From the NCBI RefSeq assembly GCF_002019695.1, contig NZ_KV917376.1, forward strand, positions 1,139,293 through 1,203,292: a stretch of DNA of 64,000 nt, given 5' to 3'. The notes under the pieces were generated by a model. It saw only the letters and a list, made by a program, of their open reading frames with translations. It made no database searches and had not been told where the DNA came from. Positions 29,084-38,816 of this stretch are shown one piece after another (within the stretch, counting starts at the first letter, position 1; each line of letters begins with the position of its first letter). Origin of the DNA: Evansella clarkii (GTDB lineage: Bacteria; Bacillota; Bacilli; Bacillales; Salisediminibacteriaceae). Position numbers and translations under genes: made by a program.

Positions 29084-30904
29084 ATGGACAGAATTAAGTT
29101 TCATAAATCAATACACGTTAAGATTGTGATTATATATGTACTTTTAATTTTGATTGCAATGCAGGTTATAGGGGTTTACTTTACGAGACAGCTGGAAGAC
29201 CAGCTGGTAAGTAATTTTCAGGAAACCCTGAGTGAGCGTGCAGAAGTTCTGGCATATAATGTGGCTCAGGAACTGGAGCGGGACGAGGAAGAAGCGGAGC
29301 GAAGCCTGCAGAGGCGCCTTAATGACCTTTTTACAAGCGTTTTTTTAATGGAGAATGCAGAGGTTCAGATTGTCGACAGCAATAATACCGTAATTATGGT
29401 GCATCCCCTTATTCGGGACAGTTCGAAACTAGGGATGCGAACAACAAATGTGAGAATTAAAAGAGCTCTTTTCGGGAATGAACAGCCGGAAATTGTCAGA
29501 GACAGTGAAACAGGGCATAGAACGCAAGTGATGGCCGTTTCCGTCAGGTCCGAAAATGAGGATATTATCGGAGCCATATATATAGAAGCTTCTATGGAAG
29601 AAATTTATGGGCAAACGAGGCAAATAAACCAAATTCTCTTTACAGGCACTACGATAGCCTTAGTGCTTACAGCCCTTTTAGGTATCCTGCTGGCCCGCAC
29701 AATTACAAGGCCGATTGTAGATATGAGAAGACAGGCAATCGTCATGGGACAGGGGAATTTTTCACGGAAAGTCCGGGTTTATGGAAATGACGAAATTGGG
29801 CAGCTTGCAATAGCCTTTAATAATTTGACGAGCAAACTGCAGGAGGCAAACGCAACAACGGAAGGTGAAAAAAGAAAGCTTTCCTCTGTTTTGACTCATA
29901 TGACGGATGGAGTAGTTGCAACTGACAAATTCGGCAAGATCATTTTAATGAATAAACGGGCCGAAGAAATGCTTGAGCGTAAACAGGAAGATGTTCTTAC
30001 CACAGAAATAACTAAAATTCTTAACCTCGATAAATTTATGACTCTGGATGACTTGTATGAAATTAGCGATCCTATATTACTTGATTTTGATAATGAAGAT
30101 GAAGAGATTATTCTGGAGGCGCACTTCTCAGTCATTGAAAGAGAAAATGGGGACAAAAATGGTTTGATCGCAGTGTTGCATGATGTCACTGAGCAGGAAA
30201 AGATAGAAGAAGAACGGCGGAATTTTGTAGCAAATGTCTCCCATGAATTAAGGACTCCGCTTACTTCAATGAAGAGTTACCTGGAAGCGCTGGCGGAAGG
30301 AGCCTTAAACGATCCGGAGATTGCACCGAGATTTATAAATGTCACCCAAAACGAAACGGAACGAATGATACGCCTTGTAAATGATCTCCTCCAGTTATCC
30401 AAAATGGATAATAAGGATTATCAGATGAATATGGATACAGTAGATTTAACTTCTTTCACTGAGCAGATTATTGAGAGGTTTGAAATGTCTACCAAGAATG
30501 CTTCAATAAATTTCAAAAAGAAGCTTCCGGGCAGAGAAGTTGCTGTTTATGGCGACAGGGATAAGCTTACTCAGCTTATGGATAATATTATTTCTAACGC
30601 TGTTAAATATTCCCCTGAAGGAGGGGTAATAACCTGTACAGTGAAAGAAGAAAAACAGAGGGTAGTTGTCAGTATTAAAGATGAAGGTGTCGGTATTCCT
30701 AAAGAGAACCTTCAGCATGTATTCGACAGGTTTTACAGAGTGGACAAAGCGCGTGCCAGAAACTTAGGGGGTACAGGACTAGGACTGGCAATTGCGAAGG
30801 AAATTGTACATGCACATGGAGGTTCCATCTGGGTAAGCAGTGAATGGGGGAAAGGAACTACTTTTTCCTTTAGTCTTCCTAGTGAGGCGGTGAGTGAAGA
30901 TTGA
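29084..30904 (+). CDS. walK: sensor histidine kinase WalK (YycG)
   Basis: A 606-residue membrane kinase. Order: membrane helix (about 10-30), extracellular PAS-like domain (about 35-180), second helix (about 183-203), HAMP, cytoplasmic PAS (about 265-370), HisKA with VSHELRTPLTSMKSYLEAL (H387), and HATPase with DNIISNAVKYSP, DEGVGIP and GTGLGLAI. It localises to the division site and phosphorylates WalR. The stop overlaps the walH start by 4 nt. Confidence 0.98.
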   Translation: MDRIKFHKSIHVKIVIIYVLLILIAMQVIGVYFTRQLEDQLVSNFQETLSERAEVLAYNVAQELERDEEEAERSLQRRLNDLFTSVFLMENAEVQIVDSNNTVIMVHPLIRDSSKLGMRTTNVRIKRALFGNEQPEIVRDSETGHRTQVMAVSVRSENEDIIGAIYIEASMEEIYGQTRQINQILFTGTTIALVLTALLGILLARTITRPIVDMRRQAIVMGQGNFSRKVRVYGNDEIGQLAIAFNNLTSKLQEANATTEGEKRKLSSVLTHMTDGVVATDKFGKIILMNKRAEEMLERKQEDVLTTEITKILNLDKFMTLDDLYEISDPILLDFDNEDEEIILEAHFSVIERENGDKNGLIAVLHDVTEQEKIEEERRNFVANVSHELRTPLTSMKSYLEALAEGALNDPEIAPRFINVTQNETERMIRLVNDLLQLSKMDNKDYQMNMDTVDLTSFTEQIIERFEMSTKNASINFKKKLPGREVAVYGDRDKLTQLMDNIISNAVKYSPEGGVITCTVKEEKQRVVVSIKDEGVGIPKENLQHVFDRFYRVDKARARNLGGTGLGLAIAKEIVHAHGGSIWVSSEWGKGTTFSFSLPSEAVSED

Positions 30905-32274
30905 TTATCGAACATGTTAAAACGGTCATTTTGTGGACCCTGATTCTAACCAGTATATTACTCACCTGGCTGATCTGGAACTATGAGCCGGCTTATACAG
31001 ATTTAGGAGAGTCGGAGTATATTGAAACAGAAGAGATAGGGGAAGAACGATCCTTTTCCGATATCATTTTGCCTGATCAGATAATCATTCATGAAGAAGA
31101 AGACAGGTACTGGATTCATCCCTTTAATGAGAACTATGAGAATATCATGGAAATACTGGGAGATGTTGAAGTTAACACCCTTATTAAAGCAGGAAATTCA
31201 GCAAGACCTCAGCAGGAGAATATTTATGAAGGACTTGAACTTACATTCCCAGGAAGATTACAGGCAGACTGGTTATTAGAAATGATGGAGTTTAAGGATC
31301 CGGCAATCCCTCTTTCTACAGTGGACCGGGTATTATTCTTTGTAAATCCCTCCTCTGCTGATTCTGATGTATCTGTCAGACTGTATTCTTTCGAGGAAGA
31401 AGAGGTTTATCAGGCTGGTGCAGGATTGTCTCTTAACGAAATGAACCAGTTGTTTTCCAGCTTTAATAATGAAAGAACGGCTGTAGAACCGCTGCTCCTT
31501 GATACATCTTCCGAAGATTTTCCGGAGATTCACTACGTGCCTTCAGAAACTATAAATATGACAGGTTATGTTTATCAAACGAAGCGTATAAGCCCGGACT
31601 CTATGATACAGCTTCTTTTCAGTGATCCGAGAAACGTGAAAATGTATTTCCCCGGAAATGGAGAGCAGCAGTATACTGATGGGAACAGGATGATCAATAT
31701 ACTGCAGAGTGAAAGTGAAAGAAACCGAATTCAGATTCTAGATTACTATCACCACACTGGTGCTCAGAATGAACAAAGCGACCGGTCGGCTGTACAAACA
31801 AGTCTGGAATTTGTGAACGGTCATTCAGGATGGACTGATAAGTATGTATTAGAAGACTGGCGGGAAAACGGCAACGACCGTGTTTTTTACCGGATGCACG
31901 TTAATGGACTTCCGGTCATACGTTCTGGGGCAAACCGGGAAGAGTATCATACGATTCAAATGAGCAGGACAGGGAACCAGATTACCGAATATGTCCGCCC
32001 ATTGTTTGAACTTCAGGAGGAACTTTCCCAGTCGGAGATAAGCCTTCCCTCATTTGAAGAAGTTCTGGAATACATTGAAGAGGATGATACACTGGTTTTT
32101 GAACTTATCGAAGATATAAGGATTGGCCACTATATGATTCAGCGTCAGTCTTACTTTTCTTTTGAACCGTCATGGTTTGTTAAACAACGTGGGACTTGGC
32201 AGCAAATTAATATTCGTGACGGTGGAAATGGAGAGCTGATCGACAGGGAGGCGGAACCAAGTGGATTGGAGTAG
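30901..32274 (+). CDS. walH: two-component system regulatory protein WalH (YycH)
   Basis: A 457-residue protein with one N-terminal membrane anchor (VILWTLILTSILLTWLIW) and a large external domain of the YycH family. With WalI it tunes WalK through membrane-helix contacts (repressive in B. subtilis). The TTG start overlaps the walK stop. The family is poorly conserved in sequence, so the call rests on topology, length and operon position. A near-perfect Noc-site-like palindrome lies inside at 31646-31659. Confidence 0.92.
   Translation: MIIEHVKTVILWTLILTSILLTWLIWNYEPAYTDLGESEYIETEEIGEERSFSDIILPDQIIIHEEEDRYWIHPFNENYENIMEILGDVEVNTLIKAGNSARPQQENIYEGLELTFPGRLQADWLLEMMEFKDPAIPLSTVDRVLFFVNPSSADSDVSVRLYSFEEEEVYQAGAGLSLNEMNQLFSSFNNERTAVEPLLLDTSSEDFPEIHYVPSETINMTGYVYQTKRISPDSMIQLLFSDPRNVKMYFPGNGEQQYTDGNRMINILQSESERNRIQILDYYHHTGAQNEQSDRSAVQTSLEFVNGHSGWTDKYVLEDWRENGNDRVFYRMHVNGLPVIRSGANREEYHTIQMSRTGNQITEYVRPLFELQEELSQSEISLPSFEEVLEYIEEDDTLVFELIEDIRIGHYMIQRQSYFSFEPSWFVKQRGTWQQINIRDGGNGELIDREAEPSGLE
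31646..31659. promoter_or_regulatory. candidate Noc-binding site inside walH
   Basis: ATTTCCCCGGAAAT, one mismatch from the Noc site ATTTCCCGGGAAAT. A chance match cannot be excluded. Confidence 0.4.
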
Positions 32275-33043
32275 GACAAAAACTATCTTTATAATTACTT
32301 TCCTGTTTTTAAATGTTTTTCTCGGTTATCAGTTTGCAGAGATTAGATCAGCTGAAAATATAGGAGTCCAGACAGAAAGTACCTTTCAGGATCTTATAGA
32401 GGAGTATAATATAGAATTTGAAATAGAAGAGGCTGAAGAAACACTTACAGGCTCTCCGATAAGCGGGATACCAAGGGGGATACCGTTAAATGTTCTGGAA
32501 GAGGAATATGCTTCTCAGTCGGCAGAACTAATTAACGAAACGCTTCATTCAGTGCTGGAAACTCCGTATCAGCTTACGGAGAATGACATTAGCGGAAGTG
32601 TAAATGCTTTTCTTGAGCAGTATGTCTATAGCGGCCAAGAGTATCACCTGGCCGGTTTCAATGAAGAAGAAGGATATCTCGGCCTCCACCAGACCTATGA
32701 AGGCAGGCCAATAGGGCATTATGAAGCAGGACCGGATCATATAAGGCTAATGGTAAATGAAGAATTAGAAATAACGGATTATTACCAGACATATATGGTC
32801 TTTAATGAAGAAGGCCAGGAGGAAGATCTCCTCACGCCTCAGCAGGTAATTGAGATACTTATAAACAATAATTATATTTCTGAGCTTGATAATGCAGTTA
32901 TTAGGGAAGCAATGCTTGGCTATTACAGTTTACTGGAAACAAGAGCAGATTTCAGGTTCTATATTCCTATGTGGAGAATCAGGGTTAATGACGAGTTTTT
33001 TTATATAAGTGCGATTGAAGGAGAAGTACAACCAATAGATTAG
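32261..33043 (+). CDS. walI: two-component system regulatory protein WalI (YycI)
   Basis: A 260-residue protein with a single N-terminal membrane helix (IFIITFLFLNVFLGYQF) and a YycI external domain ending with a motif around RFYIPMWRIRVNDEFFYISA. It forms a complex with WalH and WalK. The GTG start overlaps the walH end by 14 nt and has GGGAGGCGG upstream. Confidence 0.93.
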   Translation: MDWSRTKTIFIITFLFLNVFLGYQFAEIRSAENIGVQTESTFQDLIEEYNIEFEIEEAEETLTGSPISGIPRGIPLNVLEEEYASQSAELINETLHSVLETPYQLTENDISGSVNAFLEQYVYSGQEYHLAGFNEEEGYLGLHQTYEGRPIGHYEAGPDHIRLMVNEELEITDYYQTYMVFNEEGQEEDLLTPQQVIEILINNNYISELDNAVIREAMLGYYSLLETRADFRFYIPMWRIRVNDEFFYISAIEGEVQPID

Positions 33044-33058
33044 CCGGGGTGGAATTTA

Positions 33059-33853
33059 ATGAGTTTACGTTTCAGTGTGCTGGCGAGCGGCAGTACGGGA
33101 AATGCAATATATGTGGAGACCGATAACCAGCGTCTGTTAATAGATGCTGGTTTAAGCGGGAAGAAACTTGAAGAATGCTTTACAAAAGCAGGGCTTTCTC
33201 CGGAAAAACTTGATGGTATTCTGATTACTCATGAGCATAGCGATCATATAAAAGGGGCAGGTATAATGGCCAGAAGGTATAACCTTCCCATTTATGCCAA
33301 CGACAGAACATGGAAAGCTATGAAGAACCATGTTGGAGAACTGCCATTAGACCAGAAGTTCCACTTTGAAACTGGTGTAGTGAAAACTTTCGCTGACATG
33401 GATGTGGAATCTTTCGGGGTCTCTCATGATGCGGCGGAGCCGATGTTCTTTACCTTCCATAAGGATGGACGGAAACTTGCGATTGTAACAGATACAGGTT
33501 ATGTAAGTGAGCGAATAAAAGGCATAACTAAAGGAGCACAGTCTTTCGTTTTCGAGTCAAATCATGATATGAATATGCTCCGTATGGGGCGATATCCATG
33601 GAATGTTAAAAGGAGAATACTGGGTGATGAAGGGCACGTATCAAACGAAGATGCGGGTCTGGCTCTGGCTGATATTCTCACAGATGGGCCTGCTAACGTT
33701 TATCTTGCTCACTTGAGCCTGGATAATAACATGAAGGATATTGCGAGAATGACAGTTCAGCAGACGCTGGAGGATAAAGGGTTTGCAGTAGGCAGACAAA
33801 TAAAGCTGTATGATACTGACCCATACAGCCCTACTAGTCTGACTGATGTTTAA
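33059..33853 (+). CDS. walJ: MBL-fold hydrolase WalJ (YycJ)
   Basis: A 264-residue metallo-beta-lactamase-fold protein. The metal site [10 protein letters not shown] begins at residue 57, and VTDTGYVS and LAHLSLDNN carry further ligands. YycJ has double-strand DNA 5'-3' exonuclease activity and is tied to mismatch repair and to cell-wall/division coordination. It lies 15 nt after walI. Confidence 0.95.
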   Translation: MSLRFSVLASGSTGNAIYVETDNQRLLIDAGLSGKKLEECFTKAGLSPEKLDGILITHEHSDHIKGAGIMARRYNLPIYANDRTWKAMKNHVGELPLDQKFHFETGVVKTFADMDVESFGVSHDAAEPMFFTFHKDGRKLAIVTDTGYVSERIKGITKGAQSFVFESNHDMNMLRMGRYPWNVKRRILGDEGHVSNEDAGLALADILTDGPANVYLAHLSLDNNMKDIARMTVQQTLEDKGFAVGRQIKLYDTDPYSPTSLTDV

Positions 33854-34033
33854 ATATATGTAATTTAAGAAAAAATAAATGTAATAAAAATGAAATAAAT
33901 TCGAAGCTATGTGAAAAATTTCCGAAAAATGCACAGAATTATAGACGGCTCACCTATAGAATTAGTAAAATAAATCTACCGTGGGTTAATTACACGACTT
34001 TTCTCATAAAGAGACAGAAGGAGGAGGGTTTGG

Positions 34034-35257
34034 ATGGGCTATTATGACAGTCATTATCAGCGGACATCTGCAAATGAAAAGCAGGGGGCCAAAAGGTCTG
34101 CTCTCTTTGCTTTTGCTGGTGCAGTGATAGGTGCGTTAATTGTTGTTTTTACCATTCCTGTACTTGCTAATAATGGGGTACTCCCGTATGATATAGTGCC
34201 GCAAGGATCTCAGGTGCTGGATACAGCAAATGACGAAATAGAAGAGTCTGCAGAAGACCAGCCTGCTAATACAGTGAACATAGCGATGAGTTCAGAAGTA
34301 ACAGAAGCTGTCGATGCAGTGTCGGATGCTGTAGTCGGAGTTATTAATATGCGGGACTCTACGGGATTCTTTACGCCTGGCGGAGAAGGAACGGGCTCCG
34401 GTGTAATTTATAAAGTTGAAGGTGACCATGCCTTTGTAGTGACGAACCAGCATGTAATTGCCGGTGCTAATGAAATTGAAGTTACTTTAAGTGATGGTTC
34501 AAGAGTACCAGCTGAATTAGTAGGGGGAGATATACTTACTGATCTTGCTGTTTTGACTATAAGCGCTGATGAAATAGATACTGTAGCGGATTTTGGGAAC
34601 TCTGATAATTTAAGGACTGGTGAACCTGCGATTGCGATTGGAAACCCATTGTCTTTTGAAGGATCTGTAACGCTTGGTATTATCAGTGCGACAGAAAGAA
34701 GCATTCCTGTGGATCTGAACCAGGATGGACGCCCTGACTGGGAAGCTGAAGTACTGCAGACAGATGCTGCTATAAACCCTGGAAACAGTGGTGGAGCACT
34801 TTTAAACATACAGGGAGAAGTGATTGGAATCAATTCGATGAAGATAGCCCAGCAGGCTGTAGAAGGAATTGGCTTCGCGATTCCATCTGCAATTGCACTT
34901 CCGGTAATTGAGGATCTTGAACAGTACGGTGAAGTACAAAGACCGCAAATGGGTGTCATGATACGATCCCTGCAGGAAATACCAAGCTATCACTGGCAGC
35001 AGACACTGGGACTCCCTGAGGAGGTCCGAAACGGAGTGTATATTGAAGATGTAGAGACAGGGTCCCCTGCCGATAATGCAGGACTCCAGGAAGGCGACGT
35101 TATTGTTGAACTGGACGGAACAGAGGTCAGAGACACTCATGATCTCAGGAAATTTCTTTATACAGAAAAATCAATCGGTGACAACATAACTGTAGGTTTT
35201 TATCGTCAAGGAGAAAGACAGGTAGCAGACCTTTCTCTTGAACAGCAAGTTTTTTAA
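34034..35257 (+). CDS. htrA: membrane-anchored serine protease HtrA/DegP-like (YycK)
   Basis: A 407-residue S1C protease. A short cytoplasmic N-terminus and a membrane helix (about 21-43) lead to the trypsin-like domain with triad His140 (TNQHVIAG), Asp170 (DLAVL) and Ser252 (GNSGGALL), then one PDZ domain (about 300-400). It handles misfolded secreted proteins. In Bacillus the walRKHIJ operon ends with this gene; here 180 nt separate it from walJ, so it may have its own promoter. GAAGGAGGAGGG precedes the ATG. A terminator follows. Confidence 0.95.
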   Translation: MGYYDSHYQRTSANEKQGAKRSALFAFAGAVIGALIVVFTIPVLANNGVLPYDIVPQGSQVLDTANDEIEESAEDQPANTVNIAMSSEVTEAVDAVSDAVVGVINMRDSTGFFTPGGEGTGSGVIYKVEGDHAFVVTNQHVIAGANEIEVTLSDGSRVPAELVGGDILTDLAVLTISADEIDTVADFGNSDNLRTGEPAIAIGNPLSFEGSVTLGIISATERSIPVDLNQDGRPDWEAEVLQTDAAINPGNSGGALLNIQGEVIGINSMKIAQQAVEGIGFAIPSAIALPVIEDLEQYGEVQRPQMGVMIRSLQEIPSYHWQQTLGLPEEVRNGVYIEDVETGSPADNAGLQEGDVIVELDGTEVRDTHDLRKFLYTEKSIGDNITVGFYRQGERQVADLSLEQQVF

Positions 35258-35260
35258 CGT

Positions 35261-35288
35261 AAGGAGAGACTTTTGTCTCTCTTTTTTT
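35261..35288 (+). terminator. terminator after htrA
   Basis: GAGAGAC / GTCTCTC with TTTT loop and seven or more T. Confidence 0.85.
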
Positions 35289-35316
35289 GTTTCATGATTT
35301 TATAAATGTAAACAAC

Positions 35317-35613
35317 TTATCCACAGCTTAGTGTGCATATCACATATGGAGGGTATGGTATACTATCAAATGAGTAAAACAGAGAAGAGTTTTCTGAAGG
35401 AGTGGGTAGTATGTATTACAGCTGTGAGGAGCATGTAGAGATTGCTCTTGATGAACAAGTTGATGACTCAGGGATGCCGCCTGAGCTGAAGAAAATAGAA
35501 CAAAACGAAGAGTTGTCCACAACCTGTTCTTTTTGTGAAAAACCGGCAATATACGCAGTGAAAGAGTAATTCCACAAAATACCTGTGTATATGTGGATAA
35601 GTTCTGTGGATAA
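35317..35613. promoter_or_regulatory. DnaA-box cluster before rlmH (yydA cluster)
   Basis: Perfect boxes at 35317-35325 (plus) and at 35592-35600 and 35605-35613 (both minus strand, 4 bp apart); a one-mismatch box TTGTCCACA at 35513-35521 lies inside the small CxxC gene; a weak one at 35568-35576. A DnaA cluster near yydA (rlmH) is known in B. subtilis. Confidence 0.75.
35411..35569 (+). CDS. small CxxH/CxxC protein (YyzF-like)
   Basis: A 52-residue protein, MYYSCEEHVEIALDEQVDD near the start and CSFCEKPAIYAV near the end. The CEEH and CSFC pairs could bind one zinc. This is the CxxH/CxxC family found between htrA and rlmH in Bacillus (YyzF in B. subtilis). Function is unknown. A GAAGGAG site lies 8 nt before the ATG. 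A DnaA box lies within its coding sequence. Confidence 0.88.
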   Translation: MYYSCEEHVEIALDEQVDDSGMPPELKKIEQNEELSTTCSFCEKPAIYAVKE

Positions 35614-35637
35614 CTACTGGAGTTAGGAGTTTTAGCT

Positions 35638-36117
35638 TTGAATATTAATATTATTGCTGTGGGTAAATTAAAAGAAAAATACCTGAAACAGGGTATTGAG
35701 GAATACAGGAAGAGGATATCAGCATATGCAAATGTGCAAGTCATTGAAGTAGCTGATGAAAAAGCACCCGAAAATATGAGTGATGCAGAAGCAGCCCAAG
35801 TTAAAGAAAAGGAAGGGGAAAGGATACTTAGTAAGGTACCTGAGGATTCACACGTCATTGCTCTTGCGATTAAAGGAAAAAAATGGACCTCAGAGCAGCT
35901 GGCCAAGGAATTAAACGACTCAGCTTTATATGGAAGAAGCAAGGTAACTTTTATTATCGGTGGTTCCCTTGGGCTTAGCGAACAAGTGTTAAAAAGAGCA
36001 GATATACATTTATCTTTCTCCGATATGACTTTTCCTCATCAGCTGATGCGGCTCATATTAACAGAACAAGTTTATCGTGCCTTTAAGATAAACAGAGGTG
36101 AACCGTACCATAAATAG
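35638..36117 (+). CDS. rlmH: 23S rRNA (pseudouridine1915-N3)-methyltransferase RlmH
   Basis: A 159-residue SPOUT methyltransferase (the same length as B. subtilis YydA). [20 protein letters not shown] opens it, and FIIGGSLGL plus [18 protein letters not shown] form the SAM-binding trefoil knot. TTG start at 35638 with TAGGAG upstream. Its 5' region carries the DnaA boxes described separately. Confidence 0.97.
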   Translation: MNINIIAVGKLKEKYLKQGIEEYRKRISAYANVQVIEVADEKAPENMSDAEAAQVKEKEGERILSKVPEDSHVIALAIKGKKWTSEQLAKELNDSALYGRSKVTFIIGGSLGLSEQVLKRADIHLSFSDMTFPHQLMRLILTEQVYRAFKINRGEPYHK

Positions 36118-36207
36118 AGGAAAAAAGTTGTACAATGCAACAGTTCGTATCGATGTGAAATACTAATATTTCTTGTGCTGTTACTTATGATTTTTGGAGG
36201 GAAATAC

Positions 36208-36957
36208 ATGAATAAGGTTGCTATTATAACTGGTGCTGGTAGTGGTTTAGGACAGTCTACTGCTCTCCGTTTAGCTAAAGAGGGAGTAAATATCGTAGTA
36301 GTAGATGTAAATGAACAAGGTGGACAGGAAACAGTCGATCTGGTTAAGGAGCAGGGAGTTGACTCTTTTTTTGTTAAAGCTGATGTTTCAAAAAAAGAAG
36401 AAGTGAAAAATTATGTTGATAAAACAGTAGAACAGTTTGGAACAATTGATTATTTCTTTAACAATGCAGGCATTTCAGGGAGTGGTAAATTCTTTCTGGA
36501 TACAGAAGTTGAGGAAATAGACACGATTGTAGGCATTAACCTATTGGGAGCATTGTATGGTGTTCGTTATGTAGCTGATGTCATGCTGAAAAATGGTGGA
36601 GGTTCTATTGTAAACACAGCTTCAAGTGCTGGGGTCATAGGGCAGGACTCAGTTGTAACTTATTCTGCTACTAAGCACGGCATTGTTGGTATAACGAAAA
36701 GTATGGTTGCAGAATATGCTAAAGATGGGTTGCGGGTGAACGCGATTGCACCTGGGCCTACTGAAACCCCTATGGTAAAAGAATTCTATAAAGCAAATCC
36801 AGAAATGAAAGCAAATGCAACAGGTGGGATTCCGCAAAAACGTTTAGGTACTCCAGAGGAAGTAGCGGAACTTGTCACCTTTTTATTAACGTCTAAAGCA
36901 CAATATATTAATGGGGAGGTAATTCGTATTGACGGAGGGTTTACAAATACGAAGTAA
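36208..36957 (+). CDS. short-chain dehydrogenase/reductase
   Basis: A 249-residue classical SDR. Cofactor motif TGAGSGLG (8-15), NNAG from residue 85, and catalytic Ser-Tyr-Lys with YSATK (Y152, K156). Asp at the end of the second strand (VVVDVNE) points to NAD(H) preference. The substrate is not evident; fabG-like or glucose dehydrogenase-like roles are possible. ATG 36208 has TGGAGG 7 nt upstream; an upstream ATG adds 11 unlikely residues. Gene is monocistronic. Confidence 0.88.
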   Translation: MNKVAIITGAGSGLGQSTALRLAKEGVNIVVVDVNEQGGQETVDLVKEQGVDSFFVKADVSKKEEVKNYVDKTVEQFGTIDYFFNNAGISGSGKFFLDTEVEEIDTIVGINLLGALYGVRYVADVMLKNGGGSIVNTASSAGVIGQDSVVTYSATKHGIVGITKSMVAEYAKDGLRVNAIAPGPTETPMVKEFYKANPEMKANATGGIPQKRLGTPEEVAELVTFLLTSKAQYINGEVIRIDGGFTNTK

Positions 36958-36994
36958 ACGGATATAGAAAAATGACTATTGATGGTTAAAAATG

Positions 36995-37050
36995 GGGCTG
37001 TCTCCTAAGGTCATTAAATGACCGCGCATAAGGGGGACAGTTCTATTTTC
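36995..37050 (+). terminator. terminator after the SDR gene
   Basis: CTGTCTCCT ... AGGGGGACAG outer arms with an inner GGTCATT-A-AATGACC hairpin, then TTCTATTTTC. Confidence 0.65.
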
Positions 37051-37275
37051 TTCCTTTCCAGAGCACAAAGACCCTATGCGGGAGATCCCGTCAAAGTCCT
37101 CCTTAACAGATTGCAGATCTTTAGATATAGCAAAAGAATATATTTTATTACTAAATTCAGAAAAAACAGACTAAAGTCATAGGTCCTTTATTTATTTTTT
37201 CCCAATTGCTCCCAAACAAATTTTATTAGTGCTATGATAATTTTGTTATTACATAGTAAAAGGAGAAAATTGAAT

Positions 37276-38577
37276 ATGAAAAAAATAGCGTTATTCGGGA
37301 CAATCTTTACGGTACTATTGTTAGGGGCATGCGGGGATAGTGACACAGACGTTAATGAAGCGGCAAATGCTGCTGCTGAGGAAAACGAAAACAATAATGA
37401 AGCTGTTCCATCAGATACTGGACAAGAAGACAACAATGAAGCAGCGGAAACTGATTCAGAACAAAAAGATAATGATGAAGCTGTCGAATCTGACTCAGAA
37501 GAAGCAGCCCAGGATAATGGAACAGTCTTAAACCCATATATTGCGCAGGATTTAAATGCAGATGTGAAAGTTATATATACGAATACAAACCCTGGATTGC
37601 AACATTCTTTCAGTGGAGATGTAAGTATTCAAATCGACGAATATCAAATTGTACATGTATCTAATATGAATGAATCCAGTAAGGTGAATTTCGATGAAGA
37701 AGATGAGGGTTATGTCCTTACATATAAAATGACTTTGGTTAATAACTCTGATGAAGATGTGTATTACGCAGGGGGAGTTTCTTTACAGTCAGATGATGGG
37801 ATGGATTATATCATTCCGAGACAACATCTTGTGGACCGTGAACTCTGGCTCAAAGACGATAGTACAGAAGATTTTTCTCAGTACTCTGGAGGGGAAACCT
37901 TCACAGGAATGAACGCCCATTCGATGACAAAAGAGCAATTCGATAAACTAAGTTCTCCAACTTTAAAAATTGATGCATTCTTCCTTGATGATGATGTATC
38001 TCAGAAGATAGGCGAGGACGCTGTGTTTAAGATTCCGTTTAACGATGAGGGCGTTGAAAAAGCCGAGGTTTCATCACAGCTTTACCAGGATAAAATGGTA
38101 ACAGACAATATTGCGGACAAAGAAGTGTTTTTCGAAGAAACTGATCTTAATGAAACAGAGGATATTGAAGGTGTAAAAATAACGTTTAATGGCGTACAAT
38201 ATGCGAACGTGACGCCAACAGAGGCTTATAAAGAAAGTTTTTCGGATTTTGGAGACAGCGGAGTTGTAGCGATGACAGCGAAATTAACCGTTGAAAATGG
38301 AAGTGATACTCCAATAGATAAGTTTTTTGTAGACAGAAAACTGACCATAGATGAAAACCGCGGTACACTGTTCAACCAGGGAATGCTTGAACCTAGCTAC
38401 AACGGTACATTGAATCCCGGGGAAAAAGAAGAATTTCTGACTGTTTTCTTATTCAGAAAGGATGAGTTCGAGATATTTAATAAATTTGAGCTTCAGGTCG
38501 GTCCGCTGAAGGATAGTGAGGCAGCTCCATTATTTAAAGAAAAAACTGCTTCATTTAATGTGCCAGTTAATAAGTAA
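37276..38577 (+). CDS. lipoprotein with acidic linker
   Basis: A 433-residue lipoprotein; signal MKKIALFGTIFTVLLLGAC with lipidated Cys19. Residues about 22-90 are a low-complexity Glu/Asp/Asn/Gln linker with imperfect repeats of the type DNNEA and SEQKDNDEA. Two similar beta-rich halves follow (about 95-280 and 285-433), each with a stretch like ITFNGVQYANV or LTVENGSDTPI, recalling DUF4352/DUF5068-type lipoproteins. Function unknown. AGGAG precedes the ATG. The acidic linker fits a high-salt or alkaline environment (inference). Confidence 0.75.
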   Translation: MKKIALFGTIFTVLLLGACGDSDTDVNEAANAAAEENENNNEAVPSDTGQEDNNEAAETDSEQKDNDEAVESDSEEAAQDNGTVLNPYIAQDLNADVKVIYTNTNPGLQHSFSGDVSIQIDEYQIVHVSNMNESSKVNFDEEDEGYVLTYKMTLVNNSDEDVYYAGGVSLQSDDGMDYIIPRQHLVDRELWLKDDSTEDFSQYSGGETFTGMNAHSMTKEQFDKLSSPTLKIDAFFLDDDVSQKIGEDAVFKIPFNDEGVEKAEVSSQLYQDKMVTDNIADKEVFFEETDLNETEDIEGVKITFNGVQYANVTPTEAYKESFSDFGDSGVVAMTAKLTVENGSDTPIDKFFVDRKLTIDENRGTLFNQGMLEPSYNGTLNPGEKEEFLTVFLFRKDEFEIFNKFELQVGPLKDSEAAPLFKEKTASFNVPVNK

Positions 38578-38586
38578 CTTTAATTG

Positions 38587-38628
38587 AACCCTGTTCAGAA
38601 TGCCGCGTTCATCCTGGACGGGGTTTTT
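38587..38628 (+). terminator. terminator after the lipoprotein gene
   Basis: AACCCTGTTCAG / CTGGACGGGGTT stem and a T-run. Confidence 0.8.
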
Positions 38629-38816
38629 GTTGTCTCATAACCAGCACACTATTAGTTATTTAATGGTGGAAATGCAATCTATAAAGGAACAGATCCATCG
38701 AACACCAACCCAGCTGCGATACCTTTTCCTCTCCGGGAGTTTTTTTGATTTGGACGATTATGTGCTTATGCCATAATTCATTACAGTAGAATAACTAAAT
38801 GGAAAGATGATTGCCG
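38629..38816. other. non-coding, no signal seen
   Basis: No gene or clear signal. It precedes a decayed gene and may be part of the same remnant. Confidence 0.35.

Noticed and set aside
35340-35942. Minus-strand 200-codon frame across the yyzF-like and rlmH genes
   Set aside because: It opposes two conserved plus-strand genes and a DnaA-box cluster; no start signal.
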